From: Pelodictyon phaeoclathratiforme BU-1
GTDB taxonomy: Bacteria > Bacteroidota > Chlorobiia > Chlorobiales > Chlorobiaceae
Direction: 5' to 3'
Assembly (NCBI RefSeq): GCF_000020645.1
Contig: NC_011060.1
Span: forward strand, 2,122,501 to 2,186,500
Length of the DNA stretch: 64,000 bases
Shown here: piece by piece, positions 9,764 through 17,362 of the stretch
Position numbering within the stretch: position 1 is the stretch's first letter
Layout of the letters: every line of letters begins with the position of its first letter
The notes under the pieces: generated by a model
The model's database searches: none
Seen by the model: the letters and a program-made list of their open reading frames with translations, nothing else
What the model was told of the DNA's origin: nothing
Translations under genes and position numbers: made by a program

Positions 9764-11975
9764 ATGGCTCAATCAGGATATCAGGAAAGTCCTTGACCGG
9801 CGAAACAGAGTAGTTGTGGGGGCTGAAGCCTCTCTTCTGGATCTTTTGCGCAAGGTATTGACGAAGGAGCTGACAATTTTTGTGGTTCATGGCTCCCTTG
9901 AGGAGCTGGAGTGCAAGTACACTGTAGAAAAATTCCACAAGGGTGATAAAGTTGTAATAATAGCGACATCACAAAAAAACAAGCTGACCTTTATTCGCGA
10001 CTACGCTGAAACCTGTGGGTATGTGGATATCCGCATGGTGGAAAATTATGTGGCGGCGAGGGTTTTTCAGGAGCTTGGCTTGAACATTTCGCTTACACCG
10101 GAAGAACTCAAAGTTGCTGCGTACAACAGCATTGGTAAAGGACGTGAGTATTGGGAGGAGCTTTGCCGCAAGGGTGGAGAGCGGCTTTTTGATATCGGCA
10201 GTGATATCCTCCCCTTTCTCCATGACCCAGTGGGTTTCTGCGCTACCCGTGATGCAGTGGTGGTTGCGGCCTTTTTTGAAAAAATCAATACCTGGCTTGG
10301 GCGCGGCAACATCAGCCAACCCCCCGAAATCCTTGCGAAAGAGGTGGCTGAGCAGATTCTGGGGTCGCTGCTGACAGGTAAACCGAAGAAGAAGTACCTC
10401 GATGTGTACAAGAAGTGGGGCGATTCCAAAGCGATGGAGGGTTCGTTGCTGGGCTATTGCCAAGAGCATCCGGTCCGGTTGGAGCTGCCGGAACTTTGGA
10501 AAGTTTATGCCGCCCATCCGTTCGATTTGGTGGATCTCCAGTGGCTGAAAGACCTGGTAGCGCACTTATCGGACAGAGTCTCCATTAAGGATAAACTCCC
10601 GCTCATACACGCCCGTTTCAGGAGCAGCCACGGCAGGCAATGGCGCAAGGGGTTGTGGGGCCATCTGCTGCAACTGCTGGAGTTTGATACTTCCAGAATC
10701 AAGGGGATTGCGTCGCTTGAGGAGGCGACAACCTTTTACACGACCGAACTCTACCGGGTTGACACGGCTATACGCAGCATCTACGAGGAGTTCTGGGGTG
10801 ACGAAAAGGTTATTCGCCCATTCCAGGAGTATTACAACCAGTTGGTTTCACCCTTTCTCCATAAGTGGTTTCAGTACTTCGACGACTACCGGGAGAACCA
10901 GAAGGGGCTTTTGATAGAGAGAATCCGTTCCGCTCAAGGACGGATAGCAATTATTGTGGGTGATGGTATCTCTTATGAAATTTCACAGAGAGTCACTGCG
11001 AAAATAAGTGATACGATCAAGGTTGATAACCAATATCGCTGCTGCGGCATTCCGTCGATTACCGAAAACAATATGAGCCTGCTTTATCGTGACGATGGAG
11101 TTGTTGAGCCATTGCAGTCCCGGCGAGAGGCATATCTTGCCGCACAAGTCGCAATGCGGATTGAGTTTGTTCAGTTGGAGGAGGTCAACTTTCAACATGC
11201 TGAAGTGGATGTGCTTCTCTGCTCCTGCAAGGATATTGACGACATAGCCGAGAAGATGCAGCACAAAGCGCTGAAATTCATCGGTGAAATTGAGAATATG
11301 CTTGCCGAAAAGGTAGGGTTTCTGCTCAATAACGGTTTTCAGGAGGTTGTGCTGACCTCCGACCACGGATTTGTGCTTACCGGTATTCTTGATGAGTCCG
11401 ACAAGGCCGAAGTGCAGTTTCAAGGAATTGTGTCAAAGGCAGAGCGATACATTCGTACCACCGGCAGGCAGAGTCCATCACCTGAATTGATCGAATACAG
11501 GCAACAGTATAAGGAGTTCAACTACGTGTACTTTGCCAAACATATGAAACCATTCAAAACCCCTGGGAAGTACGGATATGCTCATGGCGGGTTGTCGCCT
11601 CAGGAGTTGATTATTCCTTTTATAACCTTCAGCCACACAATCTCTTCCCTTCAGGAACTGAACATCAGTGTGGCGAACGAAAGGCAGTTGAGCGGTGTTG
11701 TGGGCGACTATTTTTCACTCCACCTTAAAGCTGATGATGGAGCGGGTGATATCTTTACCCAGGAACGGAAGGTGCAGCTCCTCTTTATCGACAACGGGAA
11801 GGAGTTCAACAAGAGTGACATCGTGGCCATTAAAGCGGGTGAACTCATCAAGAAGGAGTTCTCATTTGACAACCATCTCAATATTGAGGTGATTGTGGTG
11901 GATGCCCTGTCGCGGCTGACCCTGACGAAGGTGGCTGTATCGCAAACCGTTGCTCGTGACCTTGGCGGTCTTTAA
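9753..11975 (+). CDS. pglZ: BREX alkaline-phosphatase-superfamily protein PglZ
   Basis: PglZ is a core protein of all BREX types and belongs to the alkaline phosphatase/phosphodiesterase fold; metal-dependent nuclease activity has been reported for some members. The 740-residue product has the first metal/nucleophile region IIVGDGISYE with D404, and the later SDHGF motif with D537-H538, both hallmarks of the PglZ domain. The roughly 390 residues before it are the helical N-terminal region. The ATG at 9753 lies inside the end of the DUF1016 gene (11-base overlap), preceded by AGGAGGGA. The frame is intact and brxL starts 30 bases after the stop. Confidence 0.94.
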   Translation: MFDKWLNQDIRKVLDRRNRVVVGAEASLLDLLRKVLTKELTIFVVHGSLEELECKYTVEKFHKGDKVVIIATSQKNKLTFIRDYAETCGYVDIRMVENYVAARVFQELGLNISLTPEELKVAAYNSIGKGREYWEELCRKGGERLFDIGSDILPFLHDPVGFCATRDAVVVAAFFEKINTWLGRGNISQPPEILAKEVAEQILGSLLTGKPKKKYLDVYKKWGDSKAMEGSLLGYCQEHPVRLELPELWKVYAAHPFDLVDLQWLKDLVAHLSDRVSIKDKLPLIHARFRSSHGRQWRKGLWGHLLQLLEFDTSRIKGIASLEEATTFYTTELYRVDTAIRSIYEEFWGDEKVIRPFQEYYNQLVSPFLHKWFQYFDDYRENQKGLLIERIRSAQGRIAIIVGDGISYEISQRVTAKISDTIKVDNQYRCCGIPSITENNMSLLYRDDGVVEPLQSRREAYLAAQVAMRIEFVQLEEVNFQHAEVDVLLCSCKDIDDIAEKMQHKALKFIGEIENMLAEKVGFLLNNGFQEVVLTSDHGFVLTGILDESDKAEVQFQGIVSKAERYIRTTGRQSPSPELIEYRQQYKEFNYVYFAKHMKPFKTPGKYGYAHGGLSPQELIIPFITFSHTISSLQELNISVANERQLSGVVGDYFSLHLKADDGAGDIFTQERKVQLLFIDNGKEFNKSDIVAIKAGELIKKEFSFDNHLNIEVIVVDALSRLTLTKVAVSQTVARDLGGL

Positions 11976-12005
11976 AAATCGTTCGTTGAAACCAGAGAGT
12001 AACCT

Positions 12006-14060
12006 ATGAGTATCGTTTTAGACCAACTGGATGAAAAGCTTCTCGAACATTTTCGAGGCTTTGTTGTCAAGAAAGACCTGGTGCAGATGCTCAAAGTCGG
12101 CGAAAATGTCCCTGTGTTCGTACTGGAATATCTGATTGCTAATTCATGTTCTACGAATGACGAAGAGGCTATCAAAAAGGGGCTTGATAATGTCAAGCGC
12201 ATCCTCAGCGACCACTATGTCAACCCCGAAGAGAGCGCCCTTATCCATTCCAAAATCAAAAATGAGGGCCGCTACAAAATCATCGACAAAATCAGCGTTG
12301 AACTTGATACCGGCAAAGATGTCTACTGGGCAAAATTGCAGAACAGCAATATCAAGCACGCCAACATCAGCGAAAGCCTGGTAAACCAGCACGAAAAGAT
12401 GATGCTTGGCGGTATCTGGGCAATCATCGAAATGCGATACGATCCCGGCATCATGATTGGCTCAACCATCTATCCCTTCGTGGTGGAAGAGATCAAACCG
12501 ATTCAGCTCTCCAATTTTGAGAACGGCCACTTTGTGCGCAACCGCTCACACTTCACTACGGAAGAGTGGATCGACATCCTTTTGCGCAGCTCAGGGATTG
12601 AACCCTCGGCGGAAGGAATCACCCGCCGCATCAAGTTGCTCCTGATATCGCGCCTCATTCCGCTGGTGGAGGCGAACTTCAATTTTCTGGAAATAGGGCC
12701 ACGATCTACAGGAAAAACCTATGTGTTCAAGGAGCTTACCCCTTATGCTGTTGTCATTTCTGGCGGGCAGGGAACCGTTGCCAAGCTCTTTGTACACGGT
12801 TCCACCGGCAAGGTTGGCGCTGTCGGGCAGTGGGATGCTATTACCTTTGATGAAGCAACCGACAAGCTCTTCAAGGAGCGGGATGCCATCCCGCTGATGA
12901 AAGATTATATGGAATCCGGCTCCTTCTCCCGTGCAGGTGCCGGTGGCGAAATTACAGGCAGCGCTTCAATTGTGCTGAACGGCAACATCAACCAGCCGAT
13001 TGAAACCGTGTTGCAGAACTCAAACCTCTTAAGCCCGCTTTCCCCTGAAATCAACACCGATACCGCCTTTCTTGACCGTATACACTACTATTTGCCCGGC
13101 TGGGAAATGCCTAAGTTCGCGCCAAAGCATTTCACTAAAAACTTCGGCTTCAGCACGGACTTCTTTTCGGAATGCCTCAAGTCACAACGCAAGATAAACC
13201 ATACCGACGTTGTCGAGGAGTTCTTCGCGCTCGGCTCTCACCTTAAGCAGCGTGACACCAAACCTGTGAAGAAAACAGTTTCAGGATTTATCAAGCTGAT
13301 CCATCCTGACGGCAAATACACACGGGAGGAGGTGCAGGAATATTTGACCATTGCTCTCGAAATGAGGCGTCGTGTGAAGGAACAGCTCAAACGTATCGGA
13401 GGCATGGAATTCTGGGACACTAACTTTTCCTACATCGACAAAAACACTCAGGAAGAAACCTTTGTCTCCCTGCCCGAAGAGCGAAGCTCTCACCTCATCG
13501 AAAACTCGCCCCTTCAGCCGGGCGTCTGCTACACAGCAACAAGCGATGGAGAGAACCTGACTCTGGTTAGGATCGAGACCGCCGTTGTTACCGGAAGCGG
13601 AAAACTGAACATCTCCGGCACCAACAGCACCACACCAAAGGAAGACATTAAAAACACCTATCAATACATCAAGGCCAACGAGAAAACCATCCTCAACGAG
13701 CAGCACTCCCTCAAGAACTACGATATCTCCATTCAGGTGACATCACTCCTCGGCTCAACGATTGCGTCAGGGATAGGGGCCGCCGCCTACGTCGCCATCA
13801 TCTCCGCTATCTACAAAAGAAACCTCAAGCCAGCCCTGTCGATTCTGGGGAACATCTCCATCGGCGGCGCCATCGAGCGGGCAATGAACTTCTCTGACAA
13901 AGTATCAATGCTCTCCGAAAATGGAGCCAAGCTCGTGCTGGTACCCATGAGCAACCTCAACGAGTTGCAGGATCTGCCGCCTTCTGTGCTCGGGGCTACC
14001 GATGTGCCCTTTTATGGCAATAACCAGATGCTTATGCAAAAGGTGATTTTGGGGGAATAG
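12006..14060 (+). CDS. brxL: BREX AAA+ Lon-like protein BrxL
   Basis: BrxL is the Lon-like AAA+ protein that defines type 1 BREX; structural work on other BrxL proteins describes a DNA-binding ring rather than a proven protease. The 684-residue product has Walker A GPRSTGKT (about residues 232-239) and a Walker B-like stretch AITFDEA about 45 residues later. The C-terminal 110 residues resemble the Lon proteolytic domain, but I cannot place a convincing Ser-Lys dyad: the segment equivalent to Lon GGLKEK reads NFSDKV. The ATG at 12006 follows an AGAGAG stretch. It is the last recognisable BREX gene; a 9-bp inverted repeat follows at 14089-14125. Confidence 0.93.
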   Translation: MSIVLDQLDEKLLEHFRGFVVKKDLVQMLKVGENVPVFVLEYLIANSCSTNDEEAIKKGLDNVKRILSDHYVNPEESALIHSKIKNEGRYKIIDKISVELDTGKDVYWAKLQNSNIKHANISESLVNQHEKMMLGGIWAIIEMRYDPGIMIGSTIYPFVVEEIKPIQLSNFENGHFVRNRSHFTTEEWIDILLRSSGIEPSAEGITRRIKLLLISRLIPLVEANFNFLEIGPRSTGKTYVFKELTPYAVVISGGQGTVAKLFVHGSTGKVGAVGQWDAITFDEATDKLFKERDAIPLMKDYMESGSFSRAGAGGEITGSASIVLNGNINQPIETVLQNSNLLSPLSPEINTDTAFLDRIHYYLPGWEMPKFAPKHFTKNFGFSTDFFSECLKSQRKINHTDVVEEFFALGSHLKQRDTKPVKKTVSGFIKLIHPDGKYTREEVQEYLTIALEMRRRVKEQLKRIGGMEFWDTNFSYIDKNTQEETFVSLPEERSSHLIENSPLQPGVCYTATSDGENLTLVRIETAVVTGSGKLNISGTNSTTPKEDIKNTYQYIKANEKTILNEQHSLKNYDISIQVTSLLGSTIASGIGAAAYVAIISAIYKRNLKPALSILGNISIGGAIERAMNFSDKVSMLSENGAKLVLVPMSNLNELQDLPPSVLGATDVPFYGNNQMLMQKVILGE

Positions 14061-14088
14061 GAGGGTACGGAGCCAAAAGTATTATTGT

Positions 14089-14125
14089 TGCATGATTATT
14101 AATTTATGTTTCGTAAAATCATGCA
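14089..14125. promoter_or_regulatory. 9-bp perfect inverted repeat after brxL
   Basis: TGCATGATT at 14089-14097 is mirrored by AATCATGCA at 14117-14125 with a 19-base AT-rich spacer. It lies 28 bases after the brxL stop and 45 bases before the next gene. It could form a hairpin that ends the BREX transcript, although there is no clean T-run, or serve as an operator for the gene at 14171. The sequence does not decide between these. Confidence 0.35.
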
Positions 14126-14170
14126 TAATGAGAACAAACAATAACCTTCAGCGAAAAAAGTGGAGAACGT

Positions 14171-14419
14171 ATGACGATTCGAGTATCGGAAACAACTCGA
14201 AACATTGTCTGTAAAAGCCTTGGTATTGACAGGTTATCAGCGGTTATAGATATGAGTTATGGAGGCTTTTCAACAGCAGCCGATGTTGATCGGGAGACAA
14301 CAAAGCTTTACTCCGACAGCAACAGAGGTTCTGTCGGGCTCAATGCCGGACGATTCTACACAGCCAGAGAATATGAAGAGCGTATCAACCGCATAAAAAA
14401 CTTGAGACTTCCTTATTAG
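14171..14419 (+). CDS. Small hypothetical protein downstream of BREX
   Basis: I do not recognise this 82-residue protein. The ATG at 14171 has a good ribosome-binding site (GTGGAG, about 8 bases upstream), and the product looks like a compact soluble protein. It begins IRVSETT, has a SLGID segment near residue 17, and ends with a charged helix (EYEERINRIKN). No cysteine pair, transmembrane segment or helix-turn-helix motif is clear. It lies 110 bases after brxL on the same strand, with an inverted repeat between. An antitoxin or regulator of the BREX region is possible but is only a guess from size and place. The next open frame starts almost immediately but is probably broken. Confidence 0.5.
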   Translation: MTIRVSETTRNIVCKSLGIDRLSAVIDMSYGGFSTAADVDRETTKLYSDSNRGSVGLNAGRFYTAREYEERINRIKNLRLPY

Positions 14420-14876
14420 AGATGAAAAGATAATAGAAATTGCGCCTGGCAAACAAAATGAGAATGGATTTTCACCAAAAAAGATTGCTCAATTAGAAAA
14501 TCTCGCATCTCTTTATATGCAGGCGAAGTCACTGATATTATCCTCTGAGGAGGTGGACCCTGATTACCGCTCAAATTTACAGACAATAAAGGAATTACGA
14601 GACGCTTTTGACCATCTCATGCGGATCATCGTTGAGCGGTTTAGCGATGATAAATCCGCCCTTGGAGACACTTCTGGGAGTGAATATTTCCAAAAAAACA
14701 TCCAGAAGTCTATTGGCCACGTCTATCGCGCCGCATTCGACGCTTTAGATGGGGCTGTAATGTCTTTGAGAGAAAAAATCATATCCAAAAAACAAACGCA
14801 CCTGACAAACAGGCGCCCCCTCAAATGTCTTCTCCGGCTACAAAATAAGTTCACAAGAATTCTGACTATCTGCTGA
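14406..14876 (+). pseudogene. Fragment of an unknown helical protein lacking a start
   Basis: The frame is open from just after a TGA at 14403 to 14876 and reads like a real protein through most of its length (for example FSPKKIAQLENLASLY and SIGHVYRAAFDALDG). There is no ATG, GTG or TTG in frame before the internal ATG at 14517, so about 37 well-formed residues would precede any normal start. The last 30 residues (after SLREKIISKK) look like out-of-frame translation. This suggests a gene damaged at both ends. An R-x4-H arrangement (RDAFDH) recalls the HEPN motif spacing, but that alone is weak evidence. The function is unknown. Confidence 0.45.
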
Positions 14877-14996
14877 CATGAAACTGCAGGCATATTGATA
14901 ACGCGGAGATGAAGCCTGTAAGAAAATGACACAAAGAGCTGAAGACTCCGGATTTGGCAGGGAAAGCCTATACCAAAACCTTAAGGATTAGTGCTC

Positions 14997-15177
14997 ATGA
15001 ACTATCAACAGTTACTTGCCCTCTTCAAAGAGACCCACCACGTGTTGAACTAGAGAGCTGACTGGTCGGTCGATACCTCTCTCGTGCTCCGGAACTGGCA
15101 CTGCAAAAATCCCGATCAGGAGGGCACTGACGATGTTCGATAAATGGATCAATCAGGATGTCGGGAAGGTTCTTTAA
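14997..15177 (+). pseudogene. Relic of the DUF1016-pglZ junction with a large internal deletion
   Basis: From ATG 14997 the DNA follows the start of the DUF1016 gene at 8561 (CAGTTACTTGCCCTCTTCAA is shared) up to CCGGAACTGGC. It then jumps to the last 45 bases of that gene (AAATCCCGATCAGGAGGG) and runs into the first ~45 bases of pglZ (GATGTTCGATAAATGG). Relative to the intact copy this removes about 1056 bases, between 8661 and 9717, with a short GGC match at both ends of the deletion. An in-frame TAG occurs at codon 19 and another stop after TTCTT at the pglZ end, so nothing is expressed. It is a scar of a former second copy of this part of the BREX locus. Confidence 0.8.
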
Positions 15178-15392
15178 CGCTGCTGTAGATGGTTAACGTT
15201 TTGAACTGTGACCTCATAACTCTGTGGTTTGGTTGGCACCTTCAAACTAATATTTTAAAAGAGGTTGCGGATAGCTTTTGTAACAAGAGGGGAAAATAAA
15301 ATCTGCTTCTGCTTTTGTTTTTAAAAGGATTTAACATATTCTGATGTTTATGGAATAGCTGTGAACGTAACAGTCCGATAGGAAATGAAAAT

Positions 15393-15606
15393 CCTGAATT
15401 GAGCGATTAGTAATGAAAAAGCGCTTTATGTAATAATATTTATAAAGCATTATTATGAAAATAAGCGTCGATTTCCCATTTCAAAATAGCCAAACCCAAT
15501 GGGTTAAGAGCACCATAGCATATAACACAATCTATAACGATTAGAGAAATAAATAGTTAAAACCTGTAAAGCTTGAACCAATTGCGGATGAATCGCTCAA
15601 TTCAGG
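15393..15606. mobile_element. 214-bp MITE with 16-bp perfect terminal inverted repeats
   Basis: CCTGAATTGAGCGATT at 15393-15408 is the exact reverse complement of AATCGCTCAATTCAGG at 15591-15606. The element is flanked on both sides by the same five bases, AAAAT (15388-15392 and 15607-15611), a target-site duplication. No open frame of useful length lies inside, and the interior is AT-rich. Perfect ends, short length, no transposase and a 5-bp duplication describe a non-autonomous miniature element. Ends beginning CCT and a 4-5-bp duplication are known for IS1380-type elements, so a relative of that family may have moved it; that is inference. It makes up nearly half of the gene-poor stretch 15178-15682, in the rest of which I see nothing else. 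Confidence 0.85.
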
Positions 15607-15682
15607 AAAATAGTAACTATTTTTGCAGTGACAATAACTTGTTACGCTCGTAGCCGAATTTTTGACATAAGGATAATGTAAA

Positions 15683-15871
15683 ATGAATATTGCGAAATCA
15701 TATATAACTGACGAGTCAGGAAATATACAAAGTGTTATTCTTGATTATCAGATATATCAGAAAATTGAGGAACTTCTTCTTGATGACGGATTGCTGAAAG
15801 CTATGGAAGAAGTTCAGGATGAAGAAACTGTGGAATATGAGGAGGTAAGAGAACTGATTAAGCAATTATGA
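15683..15871 (+). CDS. RelB-like antitoxin of a type II toxin-antitoxin pair
   Basis: This 62-residue acidic protein has the size and layout of small antitoxins that precede RelE/ParE toxins. An N-terminal strand segment (SYITDESGNIQSVILDY) is followed by an acidic C-terminal helix (EEVQDEETVEYEEVRELIKQL) that would bind the toxin. The ATG at 15683 follows AAGGATAATGTAAA. Its last bases overlap the toxin start by 4 (ATGA), the usual TA arrangement. The toxin reading frame is broken, so the antitoxin is now probably an orphan. Family assignment is by context as much as by sequence. Confidence 0.65.
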   Translation: MNIAKSYITDESGNIQSVILDYQIYQKIEELLLDDGLLKAMEEVQDEETVEYEEVRELIKQL

Positions 15872-16142
15872 AAATTATCCTCAGAAAAACATTTTTAAAA
15901 GATATTCAGAAAGTCAGCGAACCGCAAAGAGTCAGGTAAAACTTTTTCTTGAAGAACTTTATGCCAGCCCTTCGATTTCAGAAAGCTCTCATAGCATTAA
16001 GAAGTTAAAAGGAGAAAAGAAAAAGGGTGACTTTTTCAGAATCCGCTTCGGAGAATACAGATTGGGATATGAAAAAAGAGAAGACGGAATAATCATATAT
16101 CGTATTCTGCACAGAAAGGAAATTTATAGGTATTTTCCATAA
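15868..16142 (+). pseudogene. RelE/ParE-family toxin, frameshifted
   Basis: The frame starts at ATG 15868 (MKIILRKTFLKDIQK), overlapping the antitoxin stop, and meets TAA at 15937 after 23 residues. Moving one frame at about 15936 restores a continuous protein: VKLFLEELYASP, then RIRFGEYRLGYEK and RILHRKEIYRYFP, ending at TAA 16140-16142. The restored product of about 91 residues has the RelE/ParE toxin pattern, including the basic R.RxGxYR region and the C-terminal HRKEIY. A lost G in the run at 15935-15936 would explain the shift. As it stands no full toxin is made. Confidence 0.75.
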
Positions 16143-16187
16143 GGTAATCATAAACTTAAAGCCACTTCCGCATCCATATCGGAGCCG

Positions 16188-16954
16188 TCAACTATTTTGC
16201 CCGATAGCCGTCAGCCCTTCATTCCACTCTCTGAGCATGGCCTCACCAACAGGCTTAAAGTCCGAAAAATCGAGGGTATGCTGGCGCAAGCCTGCAACGG
16301 TTTCAGCAACGGCATCGGCAACCTCTTCGATAATGAGTTTTGCTTTTGCTGGCTGAAGATTACAGTGCATTTTTGCGAAAGCAATGAGTTTCTTTGCTGT
16401 CGGAAAGCGCTTGCTGCCGTCCAGAGTAAGCGCCAGAGTGTCCTTTTTGATATACGCTGTTGTTGAAACGATATCGTAGGTGGGAGCAAGGCGCACTGGT
16501 TTGTTTGATGCCGTGTAGAGTACTCCGAAATTTTTGAGATGGGCATCGCCGTTCCTCACGATACAAGAAAGAGATAGTGAGCGGAAGTAAGCCTCCAGGG
16601 CAGAGGCCTGAAGTTCAGGAGAGACAAACTGGCGAATCCGTTTGGCCAGCTTTTCATAGCTCCCGTCATACTTTTCTGCCGTACCAATACCATTCAGGGA
16701 ACAGAAATCCTCAAACCCAAGATATTGCCCCTCTTCTGTCAAGTCAAACCTCTTGACTATCAGAAACTGGTTGTTTTCCGAAAGAGTAAACTCCGGCACT
16801 TCCAACCCGCTTCGGCGGGCAGCATTCATGCAGAAAAACTCGTTAGCTGCCAAATGGGGATATTCATTGTTGTTCCAACCCTTGACAATATGAGTAGCTC
16901 CTTTTACCGTTCCAGTGAGCCAACAACATGAGGAGTAACCCATACATCCAGCAT
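16188..16954 (-). pseudogene. HipA-like kinase with its N-terminal half deleted
   Basis: HipA toxins are Ser/Thr-type kinases of about 400-450 residues. The natural start is ATG 16954, one base after the hipB stop. It reads MLDVWVTPHVVGSLER, a normal HipA beginning, and then stops. In another frame the protein resumes at once as VKGATHIVKGWNNNEY and runs to the end at 16188, with the catalytic NGDAHLKNFG loop and the YDIVSTT metal-binding motif. Roughly 190 residues seem lost: most of the N-terminal subdomain and the first part of the kinase lobe with its nucleotide loop. An internal start at 16943 could give 251 residues, but without the nucleotide-binding lobe it should be inactive. Confidence 0.75.
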
Positions 16955-16955
16955 A

Positions 16956-17207
16956 CTAATTCTCCCGTTCGTTTATCAGCTCCTGCAAGGTTGGGCGCGG
17001 TGAAGCATCTTTTACGGTGAGTTCAAGCCCAAGTGTTGCGCAGATGGCCATAACCTTTCGTATACCGATTTCCGGCAGTTTGCCATTTTCAAAACGGCTT
17101 AGCGTAACGCGGCTTATTCCATTTGCGCTGGCTACCTGCTGCTGCGATAATCCTAACGTTTTCCTCCGACGATAGAGAAGCTCTCCGATTTCCTGAATAT
17201 CGCTCAT
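16956..17207 (-). CDS. HipB-like XRE-family transcriptional regulator
   Basis: This small DNA-binding protein has a Cro/C1-type helix-turn-helix: GLSQQQVASANGISRVTLSR at about residues 20-39, followed by FENGKLPEIGIRKV. In hipBA modules it represses its own operon and neutralises HipA. The ATG at 17207 gives 83 residues and is preferred over 17270, since the extra 21 residues would run through an inverted repeat that looks like an operator. The stop is one base before the hipA start. With hipA damaged, it may persist as an orphan regulator. Confidence 0.75.
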   Translation of the reverse strand: MSDIQEIGELLYRRRKTLGLSQQQVASANGISRVTLSRFENGKLPEIGIRKVMAICATLGLELTVKDASPRPTLQELINEREN

Positions 17208-17223
17208 ATCTGTATCATATGTA

Positions 17224-17256
17224 CTACATTTGAACGCTTTTTCTTTTGAAATGTAG
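17224..17256. promoter_or_regulatory. Inverted repeat upstream of hipB (possible operator)
   Basis: CTACATTT at 17224-17231 is mirrored by AAATGTAG at 17249-17256, 17 bases apart, just upstream of the chosen hipB start on the - strand. Autoregulated XRE/HipB repressors bind inverted repeats in this position. Only one such repeat is visible, so the role is inferred. Confidence 0.4.
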
Positions 17257-17362
17257 CGTATACTATACACTTCAACAAATTATTTATTCCAATGTGGAAT
17301 GCTTCATAACGGAGAATAAACCATTTTGAAATTCAGATACTCTGTGTTACCCATCGCCCCCT

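Noticed and set aside
15925..15945. Programmed -1 frameshift in the RelE-like toxin
   Set aside because: No slippery heptamer or downstream pseudoknot is visible; loss of one G is simpler.
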